Of a stretch of 38,140 nucleotides of DNA, positions 33,596 to 38,140 are shown one piece after another. The notes under the pieces were generated by a model. That model saw only the letters and a list, made by a program, of their open reading frames with translations. It did no database searches and was not told the origin of the DNA. The position numbers and the translations under genes are program-made. Source of the DNA: Acidobacteriaceae bacterium (GTDB lineage Bacteria > Acidobacteriota > Terriglobia > Terriglobales > Acidobacteriaceae); contig JASIAO010000067.1 of NCBI GenBank assembly GCA_030041955.1, positions 1 through 38,140 on the forward strand, read 5' to 3'. How positions within the stretch are numbered: the stretch's first letter is position 1; the number at the start of each line of letters is the position of its first letter.

Positions 33596-35316
33596 TGCTG
33601 CACCTCCGGCGTGGCGTCGGCTGTCGGCGGCGGCAAAATCGGCGGTCGCGCCGTGCCCTGCGGCGTTCGCTGCGTCTCCAGTTGGCTCAGCAGAATGGCC
33701 GGCGAGATCGCGGAGACCGGAATCGAACCCGATTCCGCGCCGCAGTCGCCGTTGAATACCTCGCTCTTGTCGCCGGTGGCCACGATGCTCTTGAGCGCCG
33801 CCTGCGGCGTCCCGACAATACTCACGCCCCGCACCAATTCGTCCGGGCGACCGTCGGCGTATACGCGCCACACGACCAGCGGAACCACCGAAAACGCCTG
33901 CGGCATGCCGCGCGTGGTCAGCGCAAAGCCGGATGAAATGTCCTCGAAATACAGCCCATACGGTTTGCCCTGCTTTTTCGCCTCCTCGATCAGCATCTTA
34001 CGCAGCTTCGCCTCCGGCACCATCTTCTTCGAGGCGACGAACAGATTGCCCTGGCGTCCGGTGGGCAGCAGGCCGTCCTGTGCGCGGCCGTGGCCGTTGG
34101 AGTTGGAGAACGCCGCAATGGGCAGCCGCGACATCAGGAACGTTTTCAGCACCCCGTCGTCGATCAGATCGACCTTGCGCGCAGGTTGTCCCTCGTCATC
34201 GTATTGATAGCTGCCCATCAGCCAGGTGCCCTGGAAGCTCTGCTGCGTCGGGTCGTCGTAGACCGAGATGAAGTTCGGAAGGATTGGCTTGCCGATGTCC
34301 TTGGTGAAGGTCTCGCCCTCCTGATCGCCGCGCTGTCGCTGGCCTTCCAGCCGATGCCCCAGTACCTCGTGGAAGAACACCGCAGCGGCGCGCCCGCTCA
34401 GCAGCGCCGGACCATTGAAAGGCTCGGTCACCGGCGCGGTCCGCAGCTTTTCGAGGCTTGCCGCAAGTTGATTCATGGAGTTCAGCATCACCGGTTGACC
34501 GGGCAGCCCCGCCGGAGCTTCGGCTTCGAATCCGGCCATGCGATAGAGGTCCATGCCGTCGTCGGCCCGGGTCATAGCGACCGCCACCACTCGCGCCAGG
34601 CGGTACGGCTTTACCACCCGCGTGCCCTCCGAGGTGACGAAGTAGCTCGTTTCGTCGGTGACAAAGAGCATCACGAAGTTGGCATAGATATGCGGATACC
34701 TGCGAAAGACCGCGGAAAGAGCGCGCGTCCGCTCCTTCCACGCCGCGCTGTCATACTCCGGCGGCGGAGCAGGCGCCCCGTTCGCGGTCACCGCCGTTTC
34801 CTGCGAGAAGTCCGGCGAATTGTCTTCCTCTGTGGCGCGGACCTGCTCCTCGGTCTTCACGCGCAAATACGTCTCCATCGCTCGCTGGTAGTCGGAGTTC
34901 GTCGCCCACCACAGGCTCCGCTCGATGGCCACGCGATCGTTATTCAGCGGCAACGCCACAGTGTGTACCGCGCTGGCGCGATGCTCGCCGTGCGTGTTGT
35001 CCAGTTGGTGATCGCCCACCCGCACCACGATGTCCGCATTTCGGGAGTGCTCCATGTTGGAGCCGATCAGCGCGCCCTGCTGCGCCATCACCACGGATTC
35101 GTAGCGGTCGTGCGCGGCGTAGCTGATGTAGTACGGAGCCTGCCGAGGAGCAGTGCCTGTGGCGCCCGCCGAAGCCGGGGCGGCCAGATCCGTCATGGCC
35201 CGGTGCAGCTCCGACGACATCGCGTCCAGCAGCGGCGAGGAGTTTTGCGGGTACGCGGAAGAAAAACCGAACAGCACCGTTGCGGGCAGGCAGAGCAGAA
35301 GAAAACGGCGTCTCAT
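33592..35316 (-). CDS. Secreted TldD-like metalloprotease
   Basis: 574 residues from the ATG at 35316 (35340 is possible; the track start at 35367 is not needed). A signal peptide (RRRFLLLCLPATVLFGFSSAYPQ) precedes a TldD/PmbA domain with the zinc motif HEVLGH at about residues 316-321 (AVFFHEVLGHRLEGQRQ). TFTKDIGKPILPNFISVYDDPTQ and GVLKTFLMSRLPIAAFSNSNGHGR are TldD hallmarks. Canonical TldD is cytoplasmic and helps process peptides such as microcins; this one carries an export signal. With the TldE-like gene 4 bases into its end, it probably forms a periplasmic heterodimeric protease. Confidence 0.88.
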   Translation of the reverse strand: MRRRFLLLCLPATVLFGFSSAYPQNSSPLLDAMSSELHRAMTDLAAPASAGATGTAPRQAPYYISYAAHDRYESVVMAQQGALIGSNMEHSRNADIVVRVGDHQLDNTHGEHRASAVHTVALPLNNDRVAIERSLWWATNSDYQRAMETYLRVKTEEQVRATEEDNSPDFSQETAVTANGAPAPPPEYDSAAWKERTRALSAVFRRYPHIYANFVMLFVTDETSYFVTSEGTRVVKPYRLARVVAVAMTRADDGMDLYRMAGFEAEAPAGLPGQPVMLNSMNQLAASLEKLRTAPVTEPFNGPALLSGRAAAVFFHEVLGHRLEGQRQRGDQEGETFTKDIGKPILPNFISVYDDPTQQSFQGTWLMGSYQYDDEGQPARKVDLIDDGVLKTFLMSRLPIAAFSNSNGHGRAQDGLLPTGRQGNLFVASKKMVPEAKLRKMLIEEAKKQGKPYGLYFEDISSGFALTTRGMPQAFSVVPLVVWRVYADGRPDELVRGVSIVGTPQAALKSIVATGDKSEVFNGDCGAESGSIPVSAISPAILLSQLETQRTPQGTARPPILPPPTADATPEVQQ

Positions 35317-35478
35317 TGGTTGAACCGAAGGATGGGCCATTGTAACAGCGGAAGATAGAGCCGCCATGAAGCCTCGGAGGCCATCCCAAAACGCCAGTCC
35401 AGCGCCTCGGCTGGTCCAGCGGTCCCAGGAACCCAGCTCTCATGGGAATTCCGGCTGCGCCAGACCGGGCCTGCGGAG

Positions 35479-35484
35479 TACAAT
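35479..35484 (+). promoter_or_regulatory. -10-like element upstream of ftsH
   Basis: TACAAT matches the -10 consensus at five of six bases, but no good -35 sits 16-18 bases before it. It would give ftsH a leader of about 185 bases containing two hairpins. Confidence 0.3.
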
Positions 35485-35549
35485 ATGGGTTACCTGTCAG
35501 GCCCGGCCGCAGGCGCAAAGAGGAATATTCTGACATTCGGGTCTGACTT

Positions 35550-35622
35550 CCGCCTCCTCAGGCGGTTGTCTGGCGTCTAATTCAAGTGGGTAAGCGGGCC
35601 TGGACTGAACCACCCTGGGTGG
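35550..35622 (+). repeat. Two hairpins in the ftsH leader
   Basis: CCGCCT/AGGCGG with loop CCTC (35550-35565) and CCACCC/GGGTGG with a single-base spacer (35610-35622; the loop would have to open inner pairs). Neither has a T-run. They may affect ftsH translation or mRNA decay. Confidence 0.3.
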
Positions 35623-35673
35623 GATTGCGCGATCGGCGGGCTGCTTTCGAGAAGATAGAGAGGGTTATCCCTG

Positions 35674-37587
<1,914 letters not shown>

Positions 37588-37608
37588 GCCCGGCCCACTC
37601 AATCACCC

Positions 37609-37638
37609 GCAAAGGCAGCCCGCAAGGGCTGCCTTTTG
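37609..37638 (+). terminator. Intrinsic terminator downstream of ftsH
   Basis: An 11-bp stem AAAGGCAGCCC / GGGCTGCCTTT capped by a GCAA tetraloop and followed by TTTTGCTTT. It lies about 20 bases after the ftsH stop and separates ftsH from lptE. Confidence 0.88.
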
Positions 37639-37670
37639 CTTTGCGCTGCATCTGCGACAATACGGGCAGC

Positions 37671-38140
37671 ATGTCTTTTCGTCTTTCGGTTCTGCTGGCG
37701 CTCCCGCTGCTGCTGCTGGGCGGATGCGCCGGCTATCACACCGTCGGCTCGGCTGCACATTTGCCCAGCGGCGCGCGTACGCTGGCGATTCCATCCTTCA
37801 GGAACAGCACGCAGTCATACCAGACCGAGGCTGCGTTCACCCAGGCCGTCATCCGCGAGTTCACCAATCGCACCTCGTACCACATTGTTGCGGGCGAGGA
37901 TCCCGAGGCCGACGCGACCCTGCGCGGCACCATCACCAGCTTTCAGATCGTGCCGCTGACGTATGACAACACCACCGGCCAAACCTCCAGCTACCTGGTC
38001 ACGATTACCGCGCGGCTGGCGGTCGTCGACCGCAACGGCAAGACCATCTGGCAGAACCCGTCGTATATTTTCCGCCAGCAGTATGAACAAACCGAGGATC
38101 TGGCCAGCTTCATCCAGGAAGACTCAGCCGCCACCCAGCG
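37671..38140 (+). CDS. lptE: LPS-assembly lipoprotein LptE, N-terminal part
   Basis: The frame from the ATG at 37671 stays open to the window end and so is missing from the ORF track. The first 19 residues are a lipoprotein signal with lipobox LLGGC, after which the Cys would be lipidated. GYHTVGSAAHLPSGARTLAIPSF and TEAAFTQAVIREFTNRTSYHIV are LptE patterns; the later LTYDN..., YLVTITARLAVVDRNGKTIWQN fits the conserved beta-strand core. LptE sits inside LptD in the outer membrane and helps LPS reach the surface. The C terminus is outside the window. Confidence 0.85.
   Translation, partial: MSFRLSVLLALPLLLLGGCAGYHTVGSAAHLPSGARTLAIPSFRNSTQSYQTEAAFTQAVIREFTNRTSYHIVAGEDPEADATLRGTITSFQIVPLTYDNTTGQTSSYLVTITARLAVVDRNGKTIWQNPSYIFRQQYEQTEDLASFIQEDSAATQ

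Noticed and set aside
32339-34207. 622-residue plus-strand ORF opposite the TldE/TldD genes
   Set aside because: Spans the ends of two genuine antisense genes and has Arg/His-rich shadow composition.

Overview
The window looks like a chromosome segment from an acidobacterium (Acidobacteriota, Terriglobia-like). This is inferred from high GC content, a roughly 1,060-residue 'Oar-like' TonB-dependent receptor with an N-terminal carboxypeptidase-regulatory domain, a bifunctional YncE/alkaline-phosphatase protein, paired secreted TldD/PmbA proteins and many gene families I associate with that phylum. No phage, plasmid, CRISPR or complete insertion sequence is visible.

Layout. 1-2.3 kb: the end of a membrane protein, a disordered/pseudo-receiver protein on the minus strand, a gene-poor stretch, and a candidate structured RNA with its own terminator. 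2.3-3.2 kb: mutM. 3.4-7.5 kb: TonB-dependent receptor (with an apparent frameshift near its N terminus) followed by a secreted GH128/Asl1-like glycan hydrolase. 7.5-10.7 kb (minus): two paralogous 158-residue membrane proteins on either side of a secreted amidohydrolase, then a PGDYG-like small protein. 10.9-15.6 kb: the giant helicase lhr overlapped by a small DUF5522-like gene. 15.7-18.7 kb (minus): secreted GH13 alpha-glucosidase and a fatty-acid desaturase. 18.9-22.1 kb: an LprI-like fragment and the YncE/phosphatase fusion. 22.1-23.1 kb: hairpin repeat, possible insertion-sequence end, two small or decayed ORFs. 23.1-24.5 kb: FucP-type sugar permease. 24.5-25.7 kb (minus): frameshifted secreted protein. 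25.8-28.65 kb: lutABC lactate-oxidation operon with ATGA overlaps. 28.7-29.2 kb: terminator and a pair of 54-bp repeats. 29.2-30.2 kb (minus): HMA-like small protein and an MBL hydrolase. 30.3-31.4 kb: 58-residue protein missed by the ORF track and an outer-membrane barrel. 31.4-31.9 kb (minus): secG and tRNA-Leu(GAG). 31.9-35.3 kb (minus): TldE-like and TldD-like secreted pair. 35.7-38.1 kb: ftsH and the start of lptE.

How the genes fit together. Much of the content suits a carbohydrate-scavenging soil heterotroph: receptor plus GH128, GH13 alpha-glucosidase, FucP, and LutABC, which could oxidise the lactate formed from deoxy-sugars. The housekeeping part covers envelope biogenesis and quality control (SecG, FtsH, LptE, desaturase) and DNA repair (MutM, Lhr). 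The most interesting unexplained signals are the candidate RNA at about 2.0-2.2 kb, the palindromic hairpin family placed just after stop codons, the 54-bp repeat pair downstream of lutC, the paralogue-amidohydrolase-paralogue arrangement, and two frameshifts whose sequence suggests how they arose. I found no clear new defence or multi-gene system.
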